A stretch of 64,000 nt of DNA from Serratia sp. UGAL515B_01 (GCF_033095805.1 NZ_CP109901.1:2232001-2296000); one strand, 5' to 3'; shown: positions 33,299-42,615, numbered from the stretch's first letter. The notes: generated by a model from the sequence alone, not told the origin. Translations and numbers: made by a program.

Positions 33299-33994
33299 CT
33301 ACCAGCTATAATTTACCCCGACACGGAAACGCGTCTGGCGGTTATCATTTTTACTATCTTGTTTCACGTTTCCTACCTCAATATAAGGCTTCCAATTTTT
33401 ATCCCATTTATAAGCCAGCTTAACGTTATGCTCGTAATCTGTTTTCCCATCATCAAAGATAACTTTATTACTGTTCTTATAAACATAGTTATACTCTACC
33501 TGCCAGTCTTTAAAGAATTTATATCCTAACCAAAAGTCACCACGATTAGTTTTCTCATCACCCTCTGAACCTTTTGACGTAGTTCGCTTATATTCATAGC
33601 GATATCTGGCCGCAACATAAACATCTTTAGTTAAATTATACTGCGTACGTAAAAAAGGACGATAGCCATTATTATTACTGGTTGATTCAATAGAAAAGCC
33701 TGGTTGTAAATTGAAAACATCGTTTACTTTATACTGATAGCTGACAACCGCCTCAGTACCACCACTCACTTGTTCATGAAACGGTTTATCAGGCGTAGAA
33801 TCTGTAGAGTCTTGCTTCCATTTTGCTTCTAGAGAGAAACCAAAGCCGTTATCAAAGCGGTGAGAAATTAACATGCGATTTTTATGGTCACCTTTACTCG
33901 TGTCCATCCACTCATGTCGCAAATCAACCGACATTGCCATTGCGCTAAAGTTGACAACAGACGACATCACCAATATTAATGATTTAAATTTCAT
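33299..33994 (-). CDS. kdgM: Oligogalacturonate-specific porin KdgM
   Basis: KdgM is a small monomeric outer-membrane beta-barrel that lets acidic oligogalacturonides cross the outer membrane. The 231 residues begin with a signal peptide (MKFKSLILV...SAMA). They continue as alternating beta-strands rich in Arg/Lys and aromatics, and end in GVNYSW with the C-terminal aromatic needed for barrel assembly. The start at MKFKS is chosen over an ATG 18 bases upstream because AAGGA sits at the right distance. It lies downstream of togB on the same strand with its own 480-base upstream region. Confidence 0.93.
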   Translation of the reverse strand: MKFKSLILVMSSVVNFSAMAMSVDLRHEWMDTSKGDHKNRMLISHRFDNGFGFSLEAKWKQDSTDSTPDKPFHEQVSGGTEAVVSYQYKVNDVFNLQPGFSIESTSNNNGYRPFLRTQYNLTKDVYVAARYRYEYKRTTSKGSEGDEKTNRGDFWLGYKFFKDWQVEYNYVYKNSNKVIFDDGKTDYEHNVKLAYKWDKNWKPYIEVGNVKQDSKNDNRQTRFRVGVNYSW

Positions 33995-34474
33995 TCTTTC
34001 TATCCTTGTCATTTAACTGTAATTCTCAATTCAATATTTATATAAAGACTTGTTACACTCTAAATAATTCGAGCTGCATGAAGACAGTGATACAAAAGCC
34101 CTGGCAAGGGCTGAGTAACTAAACCAAAAAAATGCAACTAAAAATATGAAGGGTAAAGACAAAATAAATCACCATTTATTGCCAGGATATATAAAACAGA
34201 TTTATCTATAAGAACTATTTTTTGTTAAAATGATATTTTTGAAGGCATCCCCTGTCATTAAAAAATAAAAACTTTTTATTAGCGTCGTTTTAACTGATTA
34301 TTCCCACTTAATACATTGATATTTTATACACAGCCCCTGCAAACTGCAGCGGTGTTGGCTGCTTGTTTGGCCCATCCTTAGGCTACCTGCTTTTTAACAA
34401 AGCAGGTTCTTGACCGACTTGCCACTCGGTTATTGTCTATCTGTAACCTGAATCAACCTAGGCATAATGGTTAA
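33995..34474. promoter_or_regulatory. togB-kdgM intergenic region
   Basis: The 480 bases contain a half-ERIC arm near 34061-34080 (TAAATAATTCGAGCTGCA) and a stem-loop at 34385-34407 after togB. Two AT-rich dyads upstream of kdgM, AATAAATCACCATTTATT at 34163-34180 and AATAAAAACTTTTTATT at 34264-34280, resemble KdgR boxes with off-consensus spacing. KdgR control of kdgM is known in Dickeya; here it is only suggested. Confidence 0.45.
34385..34407. terminator. Stem-loop after togB
   Basis: ACCTGCTTT and AAAGCAGGT pair around a five-base loop about 70 bases after the togB stop. No T-run follows on the minus strand, so terminator function is tentative. Confidence 0.4.
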
Positions 34475-35764
34475 TTACCTCATTGCACGTTTCAAAATAC
34501 GATCGCCTTGACGTTGGAAATCAGATGCCACCTCTTGCACCGTTTTCTTGCCATAATCGATGGATTGAATAGCATCTAGGAACAACACGACAATCTGAGG
34601 ATCATCAAAGTAAGGTGAAGCATTAATGCTGTGCGGTAAGGATAATGCTAGGTTTAAACCTGAAACCGCCGGATCGTGATCTTGGATCACACTGCTTGCA
34701 CGCAATTGACTCACTGCACCTTTACTCAGTGGCACACCGCGCTCCAGCTTGAGAGCTTCAACCCCTTCTTTGCCATTGAGTAGGAAATTGATGAGCATAG
34801 CGGCTTCCTGCGGGTGTTTACTGCTTTTGCCGATCGAGAACATCTGTGCCGGTTTGAAGAATAATCCAGAATCCGTAGCACCTTCCAACATCGGATATTG
34901 GCCCAATTCAAGCTTGGCCGGGGGTTTCAGGTTATCTGCATACTTGTTAATGGTAGAGTTCCACATGTAAGTTCCTGCCCACTCACCCGCAATCCACGGC
35001 TTCATTTCATACATATTACTCTTACCGAAGGAAGCGTAATATTTAGAGGAAGGCATGACATGGCTTTCTACCAATTTTTGATACATTTGGAAGAAATCTA
35101 ACCATTGCGCTTCGGTATAACCAAATTTTTTCTGCTTTTCATCGATAATATCAACGTTATATTTTTGGATCATATAAGAACGTATCAAAGCGAACGTATC
35201 TTGATGTTCCAATACGACTGGGTAGTATTTTTCTCCCAGTTTTTCTTTAAACGTTTTACCTGCAGCTAGCAGCTCATCCCAGTTTTTAGGATATTCAACG
35301 CCAGCATTTTTCCAGGTAACATCGTTAAAATAAAAAACGCGTGCGGTCACTGAAATAGGGATACCATTCAGCTTGCTATTCACTGTCGTGGTTTGTAGTT
35401 CCTTCGGATCAAATTGGGACAGGTCCAGGTATTGACTGGCCTTATTCAAATCATAGAATCCGTCACCATTTTTTGAAAAAATAGGTAACCAGTTCCAGTT
35501 GGTTTGCATCACATCAGGTTCAGTGCCACCAGCAATCTGTGTGGTCAGACGTGAAAGATGACCATCCCAACCGGTATATTCTGATTTAACTTTGATATTC
35601 GGATATTGCTTTTGGAATTCCTCAATTGCTTTTAATGTTACCTGATGACGGCCATTACCGCCCCACCAGGACATACGCAGATCAACCTGTTCCTCAGCAA
35701 ATGATGTCTGTGTCAAAACGAGCAAAGACAAAGCAACTAAAGGGCGTAATACTGTTTTTTTCAT
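34475..35764 (-). CDS. togB: Oligogalacturonide ABC transporter substrate-binding protein TogB
   Basis: TogB is the periplasmic solute-binding protein of the TogMNAB importer. The 429 residues start with a clear signal peptide (MKKTVLRPLVALSLLVL...SFA). A family 1 extracellular solute-binding fold follows (MSWWGGNGRHQVTLKAIEEF, GGTEPDVMQTNW). The start at MKKTV is preferred to an ATG 21 bases upstream, which would overlap togA. It is the last gene of the togMNAB order. Confidence 0.93.
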   Translation of the reverse strand: MKKTVLRPLVALSLLVLTQTSFAEEQVDLRMSWWGGNGRHQVTLKAIEEFQKQYPNIKVKSEYTGWDGHLSRLTTQIAGGTEPDVMQTNWNWLPIFSKNGDGFYDLNKASQYLDLSQFDPKELQTTTVNSKLNGIPISVTARVFYFNDVTWKNAGVEYPKNWDELLAAGKTFKEKLGEKYYPVVLEHQDTFALIRSYMIQKYNVDIIDEKQKKFGYTEAQWLDFFQMYQKLVESHVMPSSKYYASFGKSNMYEMKPWIAGEWAGTYMWNSTINKYADNLKPPAKLELGQYPMLEGATDSGLFFKPAQMFSIGKSSKHPQEAAMLINFLLNGKEGVEALKLERGVPLSKGAVSQLRASSVIQDHDPAVSGLNLALSLPHSINASPYFDDPQIVVLFLDAIQSIDYGKKTVQEVASDFQRQGDRILKRAMR

Positions 35765-35781
35765 TATCGAAAAAACTCCTG

Positions 35782-36909
35782 TCAAAGAGAGATGTTTTTT
35801 TCTGTTTTTGCATCAAATATATGGCATTTGTTCATGTCAAACTTAAAATAAACAGGGCGATGCAACCCATTTTTTAGGATAGGTTTGGCTTCATCTGACG
35901 GAATACGACAAGTGAGCTCAAAATCGTTAACCTTTAGATAAACAAAGAACTCATGCCCCATGTTTTCTACCCGAACTAATTCCCCTTGGGAGTGGTTACC
36001 CTCAAAAGGCGACTCTGAAATACTGATAAACTCTGGACGAACGCCGAAAAATACCTCTTCATCAATAAAGCTTGCCACTTTGTTTTGCTGATGTTGGTTC
36101 AATGTTAAGGTGTAATTACCCACCGTTAAGCCAATCTTGCCGTCGTGCTCAACCAGTTTGCTAGGTTTGATATTCATCTCTGGTGCACCAATAAACCCAG
36201 CGACGAACATATTTTTAGGGTAATGATAGAGATTATCAGGTGTGTCAACCTGCATGATATGACCGAGTTTCATCACACAGATACGGTCGCCCATCGTCAT
36301 CGCTTCTGTCTGATCATGCGTAACATAAACCGTGGTCGCCGGTTTGCCACTTTTCTTAAGTTGTTTGTGAAGATCGGAAATACGAATTCGCATTGAAGCA
36401 CGTAACTTGGCATCCAAGTTTGACAATGGCTCATCAAACAGAAATACGTCAGGTTTCTTTACAATAGCGCGCCCAACTGCAACACGCTGTGCCTGTCCAC
36501 CAGAGAGTTGACGCGGTAAACGATCCAGCAACTCTTCCAGTTCAAGAATTTTTGCTGCTTCGTTCACCTGTTCTTCAATTTTTTCTTTAGACAATCTGCT
36601 CAACTTAAGTCCAAAAGCCAGATTCTCTTTCACTGTCATATGCGGATACAGTGCATAGTTCTGAAATACCATGGCAATCCCCCTGGATTTAGGGGCCAAA
36701 TTGTTAACCACTCGATCGCCAATACGCACTTCGCCACCGCTGATAGTTTCAAGCCCAGCCAACATCCGCAGCGTAGTCGACTTGGCGCAACCGGAAGGCC
36801 CAACAATCACCATAAATTCACCGTCAGCAATGGTCAGATTGATCCCATGAACGGCCTGAAAACCATTGGTATACACTTTCTGCAGATTATTAAATACGAC
36901 TTCAGCCAT
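35782..36909 (-). CDS. togA: Oligogalacturonide ABC transporter ATPase TogA
   Basis: TogA is the MalK-type ATPase subunit at the cytoplasmic face. The 375 residues hold the Walker A GPSGCAKST (with Ala in place of the common Gly), the signature LSGGQAQR, Walker B VFLFDEP, and a C-terminal OB/TOBE regulatory part from about residue 240. It lies 14 bases after togN and 17 before togB. MalK-like ATPases can serve several importers, but context ties this one to oligogalacturonides. Confidence 0.94.
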   Translation of the reverse strand: MAEVVFNNLQKVYTNGFQAVHGINLTIADGEFMVIVGPSGCAKSTTLRMLAGLETISGGEVRIGDRVVNNLAPKSRGIAMVFQNYALYPHMTVKENLAFGLKLSRLSKEKIEEQVNEAAKILELEELLDRLPRQLSGGQAQRVAVGRAIVKKPDVFLFDEPLSNLDAKLRASMRIRISDLHKQLKKSGKPATTVYVTHDQTEAMTMGDRICVMKLGHIMQVDTPDNLYHYPKNMFVAGFIGAPEMNIKPSKLVEHDGKIGLTVGNYTLTLNQHQQNKVASFIDEEVFFGVRPEFISISESPFEGNHSQGELVRVENMGHEFFVYLKVNDFELTCRIPSDEAKPILKNGLHRPVYFKFDMNKCHIFDAKTEKNISL

Positions 36910-36923
36910 GATAAAATCCTCAA

Positions 36924-37838
36924 TTAACCTTTAATTCCGCTGCTGGTAACGCCTTGCACAAAATAACGTTGGGCTAGGAAAAACACGATGACAGAAGGCA
37001 GAATGGAAATACTTGCCATAGCCAGAATTTCATTCCACGGAGCACCTTCTGTAACGTCTATAGACATTTTCAACGCTAGCGCAATCGGGTATTTATCGAC
37101 GCTGTAGACATAAATCAGCGGGCCAATAAAGTCATTCATCGACCACATAAACTGGAACAGGGCAACAGAAATAATCGCAGGCTTAAGAATAGGTACCACG
37201 ACATACCACAGCACTTGGAAAGAGTTGCAACCGTCAATTTGTGCCGCCTCTTCCATATCACGTGGTACACCCCTTAGGAACTGGATCAGCATAAAGACGA
37301 AGAATCCTTGCGTTGCAAATGCCAACGGCAAATACAGAGGCAGATAGCTATCCAACATGCCCATTTCACGGAACATGATATATTGAGGGATCAGTAACAC
37401 CGTACTTGGCAGCAACATAGTGGTTATCAATGTAGCGAACCAGAACTTTTTCCAAGGGATCTCGAAGCGAGCAAAGCCATAAGCAACAATGGTTGAAGAA
37501 ATAATGGTCAGTAAAACTTTAGGAATAACAAACTTAAATGTATTAAGCATGTAGTGTCCAAAGTTATATTCTGTACCCGTTTTCCAACCATTGACAAAGC
37601 CATCCGACGTAGGATTCGCAGGCCATAGGCCCAGCGTTGTGAAGATCTCATGGTTAGGTTTAAACGATGCCGAGAACATCCAGACCAGTGGATATAACAT
37701 CAGCAAGCCAACCAGCAGCAGTATAATATAGCGAATAGCCGCACTCACTTTTTCCTTGCGTAATGTTCGCTGTACTTCTTGCTCAGCAATCTCCTGAGCG
37801 CTGAGCATAGTTAATTGGTTCTGTTGCATATCAGCCAT
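36924..37838 (-). CDS. togN: Oligogalacturonide ABC transporter permease TogN
   Basis: TogN is one of two inner-membrane permease subunits, MalG-like. It has 304 residues and six membrane segments. The EAA loop that contacts the ATPase reads EEAAQIDGCNSFQVLWYVVVP. The start at MADMQQNQ overlaps the togM end by eight bases. A much longer in-frame extension to 38039 lies wholly within togM and is rejected. Confidence 0.94.
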   Translation of the reverse strand: MADMQQNQLTMLSAQEIAEQEVQRTLRKEKVSAAIRYIILLLVGLLMLYPLVWMFSASFKPNHEIFTTLGLWPANPTSDGFVNGWKTGTEYNFGHYMLNTFKFVIPKVLLTIISSTIVAYGFARFEIPWKKFWFATLITTMLLPSTVLLIPQYIMFREMGMLDSYLPLYLPLAFATQGFFVFMLIQFLRGVPRDMEEAAQIDGCNSFQVLWYVVVPILKPAIISVALFQFMWSMNDFIGPLIYVYSVDKYPIALALKMSIDVTEGAPWNEILAMASISILPSVIVFFLAQRYFVQGVTSSGIKG

Positions 37839-38721
37839 TTTCCCCCCCCTTATCCGCAGAGTAGAAGACCCAATATTTCGATGATTTAAAGGCGATTGAA
37901 GCAAACAGGGCCACAACCAGGAATAAGATCCACGCCAACGCTGCGCCATATCCCATGTCAAAATATTTAAAGGCAGTATCGTAAATATAAAGTGAGAAAA
38001 GATAGGTGTAATGTGTCGGTCCACCGCCAGTAATAACATACGGAGCAGTGAATTCCTGAAACGCCTGTGTGGTCTGCATAATAAAGTTAAAGAAAATTAC
38101 CGGCGTAATCAGCGGCACAGTCACCTTCATAAACATTTGCCATTTAGAGGCGCCGTCTATCATTGCCGCTTCATATTGTGATTGAGGAACATTTTGTAGC
38201 GCAGCCAGGAAAATAACCATGGCAGACCCAAATTGCCATACCCGCAGCAAAGTTACCGACATCAATGCCAGAGAAGGTTCACCCAACCAGTTAACCGGCT
38301 CCAAACCAAAGACACCAATAAAGCTGTTTAGCAGACCGTCAATCGCAAATAGTGCTCGCCACAAAACAGCGATGGCTACGCTACTGCCAAGAATGGAAGG
38401 GATATAATATGCAGTTCGGAAGAAACCGATCCCCCGCAATTTAAAATTAAGAACAAAAGCAATACCCAGTGCAAACGCCAATTTTAATGGAATGGTAAGA
38501 AATACGTAGGCAAAGGTGACACCCATCGATTTCCAGAAAAGGTGGTCTTCCATAAACATAAAACGATAGTTTTCCACCCCATTAAATATAGGGGGATTCA
38601 TCAAGTCATATTCCGTAAAACTGAGTAAAAATGATGACACGAAGGGAAATGCAGTAAATATTATCAACCCTATAATATAAGGTGATATATAGGCTAACCC
38701 CAGCATTCTGTTTTCATTCAT
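37831..38721 (-). CDS. togM: Oligogalacturonide ABC transporter permease TogM
   Basis: TogM is the second permease subunit, MalF-like but short, with six membrane segments in 296 residues. The EAA loop reads YEAAMIDGASKWQMFMKVTVP. The start is set at MNENRMLG; an ATG 24 bases upstream adds residues that do not look like the family. It is the first gene of the operon. Its long leader carries KdgR-like dyads. Confidence 0.93.
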   Translation of the reverse strand: MNENRMLGLAYISPYIIGLIIFTAFPFVSSFLLSFTEYDLMNPPIFNGVENYRFMFMEDHLFWKSMGVTFAYVFLTIPLKLAFALGIAFVLNFKLRGIGFFRTAYYIPSILGSSVAIAVLWRALFAIDGLLNSFIGVFGLEPVNWLGEPSLALMSVTLLRVWQFGSAMVIFLAALQNVPQSQYEAAMIDGASKWQMFMKVTVPLITPVIFFNFIMQTTQAFQEFTAPYVITGGGPTHYTYLFSLYIYDTAFKYFDMGYGAALAWILFLVVALFASIAFKSSKYWVFYSADKGGENG

Positions 38722-39057
38722 GGTTATTACCCATATTAATAGCAATAAAAGTAAGTAAGGTTAAATTTTTATAATATTAAAGATAGAGATGAAATCCGGA
38801 CTTTTAATCTCCGTTAAGTAACCTACCGCCGTAGCGTCGGCTCGGAACAAAATCGGCAAATATCTCCAAGAATGCCAATCTGCAAAGTGGAAATCGGCAC
38901 ACAGATAAAGAGCGCGCTTGCCCATGCCCTGATGCTTGGCTCAAACACTGGCTATTCCCCGACAACAAAGCAGCTACCAAGCCGCCGAACATCTTGAAAC
39001 AATGGGCGAATTCCATTCTTGCGACCTCCACGATAAACCGAGCTAGCACCAATCAAT

Positions 39058-39080
39058 AAAATGAAACAACATTTCAAATT
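39058..39080. promoter_or_regulatory. KdgR box upstream of togMNAB
   Basis: The dyad TGAAA-CAACA-TTTCA, flanked by A/T on both sides, matches the KdgR consensus (AATRAAAYRNYRTTTYATT). KdgR represses pectin catabolism until 2-keto-3-deoxygluconate binds. It is about 340 bases before togM, further than usual. Confidence 0.75.
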
Positions 39081-39135
39081 ATTATATCTGAAATTCTTCT
39101 AGCGTCATTCAATGGATGGCAAAAGTGTGATGAAA

Positions 39136-39154
39136 GTAGAAACGTTGTTTTGAT
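39136..39154. promoter_or_regulatory. Second KdgR-like dyad upstream of togMNAB
   Basis: The sequence GTAGAAACGTTGTTTTGAT resembles a KdgR box (GAAAC, short spacer, GTTTT) and is followed by a T-rich stretch. It is weaker than the dyad at 39058 and may be a secondary site. Confidence 0.5.
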
Positions 39155-39291
39155 TTTTTTGTTTTCTTGATGATAAAACCAAAAAAAACAATGCAACGCA
39201 TTGATATATAATAATTAAATTATTAATGCTGATTATGCCATTCAGGATAGGAATGTGAACCAGATTGGTTAGTCAATCGTATTCGGCTGTG

Positions 39292-39386
39292 CCACCAAAA
39301 GTGAAGCCCCAACAGCTTACTCAGGTAAGTGACTGAGGTGAACGAAGGCAGTCAACACCCAAGCAATTTAAAGTATGACCAGTATA
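39292..39386. repeat. Partial ERIC element
   Basis: The right three-quarters of an ERIC are recognisable: AGCTTACTCAGGTAAGTGAC, then GGTGAACGAAGGCAGTCAAC and the AAGTATGACCAGTATA end. The left arm is degraded. It differs from the complete copy at 33130 by only a few bases in the shared part. Confidence 0.85.
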
Positions 39387-39531
39387 TAACGCGCCAATCT
39401 GAAGGCCACGTAAGATAAGTGGCAGCTTAAATGGCAAAGCAGTACATACAGGTTGCAACGTAAGGATGCACACTAGCAACATTGCCGTGAAATTCAGGGC
39501 CCCAATCTGGGGCAGAAAGGCGGTGCTACTG

Positions 39532-40107
39532 TCATAGCTGTTCTGTTTCAGATTCGGTATTTCTATCCGGTGGCAGAGGCTTGCCATAATCTTGACCATT
39601 ATTGCGCGTCAACCATAGTGACAACGCCTTCAAGGAATCAGGCGTAAATTCGTCACAACGAGCGGTGATTTCTTCTGGCTTCATCCAACACACCTCAGAT
39701 ACTTCCTCCTCTTGCAACGCAAACGGCCCGTGGGATACACAGCTAAACAGAGCCCCCCAAATACGGCATTGCTTTTCTTCAAAATAAAACAGACCATGTT
39801 CTGCAAAAGGTACACCGGCAATACCCAGTTCCTCTTCCGCTTCACGACGGGCAGAATCCAACACGCTTTCCCCACTTTGCACCACCCCACCAGCGGTGGC
39901 ATCCAGATAGCCTGGGTAATAATCCTTGGTGCCAGTACGACGTTGCACCAGAATTTTCCCCATCCCATTGTGTACTACAATGTAGGTAGCACGGTGACGC
40001 AGTCTTTGAGCACGCATCTGTTGCCGACTGGATTGAGCAATCACTTCATTTTGCTCGTTGACGATATCAACCCACTCGGTATCTTCTGCTTGAACCTGTT
40101 CCGCCAT
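39532..40107 (-). CDS. yfcD: Nudix hydrolase YfcD
   Basis: This 191-residue Nudix-family protein is close to E. coli YfcD. The Nudix box, [23 protein letters not shown], gives the Mg-binding REAEEE core. The substrate is not established; relatives include IPP isomerase-like and nucleotide hydrolases. It lies between the two halves of the pectin gene block and is part of the conserved backbone. Confidence 0.94.
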   Translation of the reverse strand: MAEQVQAEDTEWVDIVNEQNEVIAQSSRQQMRAQRLRHRATYIVVHNGMGKILVQRRTGTKDYYPGYLDATAGGVVQSGESVLDSARREAEEELGIAGVPFAEHGLFYFEEKQCRIWGALFSCVSHGPFALQEEEVSEVCWMKPEEITARCDEFTPDSLKALSLWLTRNNGQDYGKPLPPDRNTESETEQL

Positions 40108-40223
40108 CCTCTATAACCTTCTATTTTGGGCGCGTTGGAAACCGCGCACGGGTTGATCAATGAGTGTGCTTCAATGATTCTTCTTGTATATTTTTACCTT
40201 TGTACAGCCCCTGCTGATACAAA

Positions 40224-40775
40224 TTAGTGCGTCAATGCCACCTCTGCAACTGCCTTGCCACAGTGCAAACCGATCACGCTTAAAGTGCCGTTTTCCAGTA
40301 TGCCATAACTAGCAGGAAAGCTTCCTTTGGGAATGCTGACCGAGCCTGGATTAAAACAATAAATATCTCCTTGTACTTCCGCCTGAGGTAAATGCGTATG
40401 GCCGTAAACCAATACATCACCACAGGCTAAAGGAGGTAAATTATTGGGATGATAAAGGTGCCCATGGGTTAAAAACAATCGCCTTTTGGGCAGCAAAACC
40501 TGTTGAAAAGAGGCAGTGATAGGGAATGAGAGCAACATCTGATCGACTTCACTATCACAATTGCCGCGAACAGCAATGATCTTGTCGTGATATCGGTTCA
40601 AATTTTCGGCAACCTGCGCCGGTTGATAATTATCCGGCAACGCATTACGCGGCCCATGATTGAGCAAATCACCCAAGAGAATTAACCAGTCAACCTGGCG
40701 TTGTTCAAACAATTCGAGGACTTTATCAGTAGCGGAGAGAGAACCATGCAGATCTGAGGCAAACATCAGCTTCAT
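40224..40775 (-). CDS. yfcE: Phosphodiesterase YfcE
   Basis: YfcE is a small metallophosphoesterase; the E. coli enzyme hydrolyses artificial phosphodiesters and is manganese dependent. The 183 residues show all five metal-site motifs: FASDLHG, LLGDLLNHGPRN, RGNCD, THGH and YGHTH. It is followed by yfcD on the same strand after 116 bases. Confidence 0.95.
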   Translation of the reverse strand: MKLMFASDLHGSLSATDKVLELFEQRQVDWLILLGDLLNHGPRNALPDNYQPAQVAENLNRYHDKIIAVRGNCDSEVDQMLLSFPITASFQQVLLPKRRLFLTHGHLYHPNNLPPLACGDVLVYGHTHLPQAEVQGDIYCFNPGSVSIPKGSFPASYGILENGTLSVIGLHCGKAVAEVALTH

Positions 40776-40842
40776 AATCTTTCCTTTAACACAGAGTATG
40801 AAAGCATTTTATTGTAGCAGGGGTTTACGGCAAGTTAATGGG

Positions 40843-40872
40843 TAAAACAGATGACCGATGATCGGTCATCTG
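40843..40872 (-). terminator. Terminator after the RpiB-type isomerase gene
   Basis: A perfect dyad (CAGATGACCGAT, G, ATCGGTCATCTG) begins 14 bases after the stop codon at 40887. Read on the minus strand it is followed by TTTTACC. It ends the kduD-isomerase transcript. Confidence 0.8.
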
Positions 40873-40886
40873 AATCAGTGGCAATG

Positions 40887-41528
40887 TTAGCGGCTGAGGA
40901 TCTCTCTTACGAAGGAAACAATTTCAGGCTTCTTACCCTGTGAAAACAGGCATTCCTGGAAACGAGGACCGCTGACTGCCGTTTTCAACAGCTCTGGATC
41001 AATCGCCCGCAGTGTATCAAGATAATTATCTTTGATAACCGCGCTTTTTACCTGATTGAGGATACCCGCATTGCGCACCTGAGGTTCTTTACGCTCAGCT
41101 GGGTAACCTTCACCTTTACGCCCGGTAAAGGCTTTCTCAAAGATGTAGCGGACGTTTAACTCTGCACCCCAGCCAAAGCCTTTGGCAAACGGCAAAGAAA
41201 GCGCATTACCGTTGTTGATCTGAGCGAAAAGGAAAGCATCAGCAGGATCGATACAGTACCCACAAACCACGCCTGGGTGGATATTTAAAGACATCAACGC
41301 GCCTTGCCCAGTACCGCAGCCAGTGACAACAAAATCAACCGCCTCTGCATTCAACAGAATGCTGGCCATAATACCCAAATGGATATAGGTCAGATGGTGA
41401 TCCTGCTCATTGTTCATACCGACGTTATACACTGCGTCGTTATTACCCGCTGCAACGGCCTGCAGTTGTTCGAGAACCACCGCATTTTTACCGGCTTGGC
41501 TGTTTTCCATCATCAGTGCAATATTCAT
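40887..41528 (-). CDS. RpiB/LacA/LacB-family sugar isomerase, predicted 4-deoxy-5-keto-uronate isomerase (SpiX/DhuI-like)
   Basis: The 213 residues start with an RpiB/LacAB-type Rossmann domain carrying VVTGCGTGQGALM, where Cys is the family's catalytic residue. A C-terminal extension of about 60 residues follows that RpiB itself lacks. The start at MNIALMM has a good GAGGAAGAG ribosome site. It sits 43 bases after kduD, where kduI (a cupin) would be expected. Streptococcal DhuI, an RpiB-family isomerase, acts on the same unsaturated-uronate product beside a KduD-like reductase. A similar enteric gene has been listed as spiX in the KdgR regulon, as I recall. The reaction proposed is therefore the KduI step, by inference. 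Confidence 0.75.
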   Translation of the reverse strand: MNIALMMENSQAGKNAVVLEQLQAVAAGNNDAVYNVGMNNEQDHHLTYIHLGIMASILLNAEAVDFVVTGCGTGQGALMSLNIHPGVVCGYCIDPADAFLFAQINNGNALSLPFAKGFGWGAELNVRYIFEKAFTGRKGEGYPAERKEPQVRNAGILNQVKSAVIKDNYLDTLRAIDPELLKTAVSGPRFQECLFSQGKKPEIVSFVREILSR

Positions 41529-41571
41529 CTCTTCCTCTCTGCAAATAGAACCCATCGATTATTCTTCAGAC

Positions 41572-42333
41572 TCAGCGCGCCAGCCAACCGCCATCCACAG
41601 CGATGGTGAAGCCATTAATATAATCCGAGGCAGATGAAGCCAGGAATACGGCAGGCCCCATCAAATCTTCTGGCTGGCCCCAACGGGCAGCAGGAATGCG
41701 ACCAAGAATTTCCTCACTGCGAGCCTGATCGTCACGTAACTGACGCGTATTGTTAGTTGCCATATAGCCAGGAGCCAGAGCATTGACGTTAATCCCGTGG
41801 CTGGCCCATTCGTTAGCCAACAGACGCGTGACACCCATGACTGCACTTTTTGATGCGGTATAAGAAGGTACACGAATACCCCCTTGATAAGACAACATGG
41901 AAGCGATGTTGATAATCTTACCGCCAGTACCTTGAGCGATAAATTGGCGGGCAACAGCCTGAGACATAAAGAACACCGTCTTAATGTTCAGATTCATCAC
42001 ATCGTCCCAATCTTTCTCACTGAATTCCAATGCATCCTGACGACGAATAATACCTGCGTTATTAACCAGTATATCGATATGGCCAAACTCAGACACCGCG
42101 CGATCCAGCAACCCAGGTAACACATCAAGTTTGCTCAAATCTGCTTTCAAGCTCAGGAAACGGCGCCCCAACTCAGCGACTTTAGCGATAGTCTCATCCG
42201 GTTCAACCACGTTGATGCCGACGATATCACAACCCGCCTGCGCCAAACCAACAGCCATTCCCTGTCCCAAACCGGTATCACAGCCGGTTACAATCGCAAC
42301 TTTACCCTTCAATGAAAAATTTTCGAGAATCAT
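41572..42333 (-). CDS. kduD: 2-keto-3-deoxygluconate oxidoreductase / 2,5-diketo-3-deoxygluconate reductase KduD
   Basis: KduD is a short-chain dehydrogenase that reduces 2,5-diketo-3-deoxygluconate to 2-keto-3-deoxygluconate with NADH, in the cytoplasm. The 253 residues match E. coli KduD nearly throughout. The cofactor motif is TGCDTGLGQG, the NNAG motif is present, and the catalytic Tyr and Lys lie in PSYTASKSAV. The start at MILENFSLKGK excludes 14 upstream residues. A strong KdgR dyad lies about 160 bases upstream, so it has its own promoter apart from pelX. Confidence 0.95.
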   Translation of the reverse strand: MILENFSLKGKVAIVTGCDTGLGQGMAVGLAQAGCDIVGINVVEPDETIAKVAELGRRFLSLKADLSKLDVLPGLLDRAVSEFGHIDILVNNAGIIRRQDALEFSEKDWDDVMNLNIKTVFFMSQAVARQFIAQGTGGKIINIASMLSYQGGIRVPSYTASKSAVMGVTRLLANEWASHGINVNALAPGYMATNNTRQLRDDQARSEEILGRIPAARWGQPEDLMGPAVFLASSASDYINGFTIAVDGGWLAR

Positions 42334-42491
42334 GCTTTTGTCCTTAGTACTCAGGGCATCACCGGCCCTTGCCAAAAGTGGGGATGCGTTGCAATCCCGT
42401 CAATATCCGCAGCCTGCTGCCGTATAGGGGCAGTATTACCTCCCCCCTGTCATCATGATATGGGCAAGTCTAGCGCTTATCTTTGAAGTGA

Positions 42492-42525
42492 TCAATTAAA
42501 TTGAAACTATGTTTTGATTTAATTG
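42492..42525. promoter_or_regulatory. KdgR box upstream of kduD
   Basis: An extended dyad: the arms TCAATTAAAT and ATTTAATTGA enclose TGAAAC-TAT-GTTTTG. The core matches the KdgR consensus and the AT arms are perfectly symmetric. It is in the pelX-kduD gap and should control kduD and the isomerase gene. Confidence 0.8.
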
Positions 42526-42615
42526 AAAGATATTTTTATTTGTCTAGACCTGACATCTGATGCTATTAGGCACAGGATTATGAAACAGGCCGGTTTTTTA
42601 AAAACCGGCCTGTCA

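Larger units (their letters stand above)
38722..39531. promoter_or_regulatory. togM upstream region with KdgR-like boxes, a degenerate reading frame and an ERIC remnant
   Basis: From about 38800 to 39050 there is a GC-richer block with an 82-residue minus-strand frame that matches nothing I recognise. It may be a gene remnant. The strongly AT-rich stretch 39050-39230 holds two KdgR-like dyads and probably the promoter. A truncated ERIC follows at 39292-39386, then about 145 bases to the yfcD end with no feature seen. Confidence 0.55.

Noticed and set aside
37839..38039. N-terminal extension of the TogN frame
   Set aside because: It is entirely within togM in another frame; the ATG at 37838 matches the family start.
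39292..39386. ERIC remnant considered as a CRISPR-like or IS end
   Set aside because: It matches ERIC base by base over its core, and no repeated spacer pattern or transposase is present.
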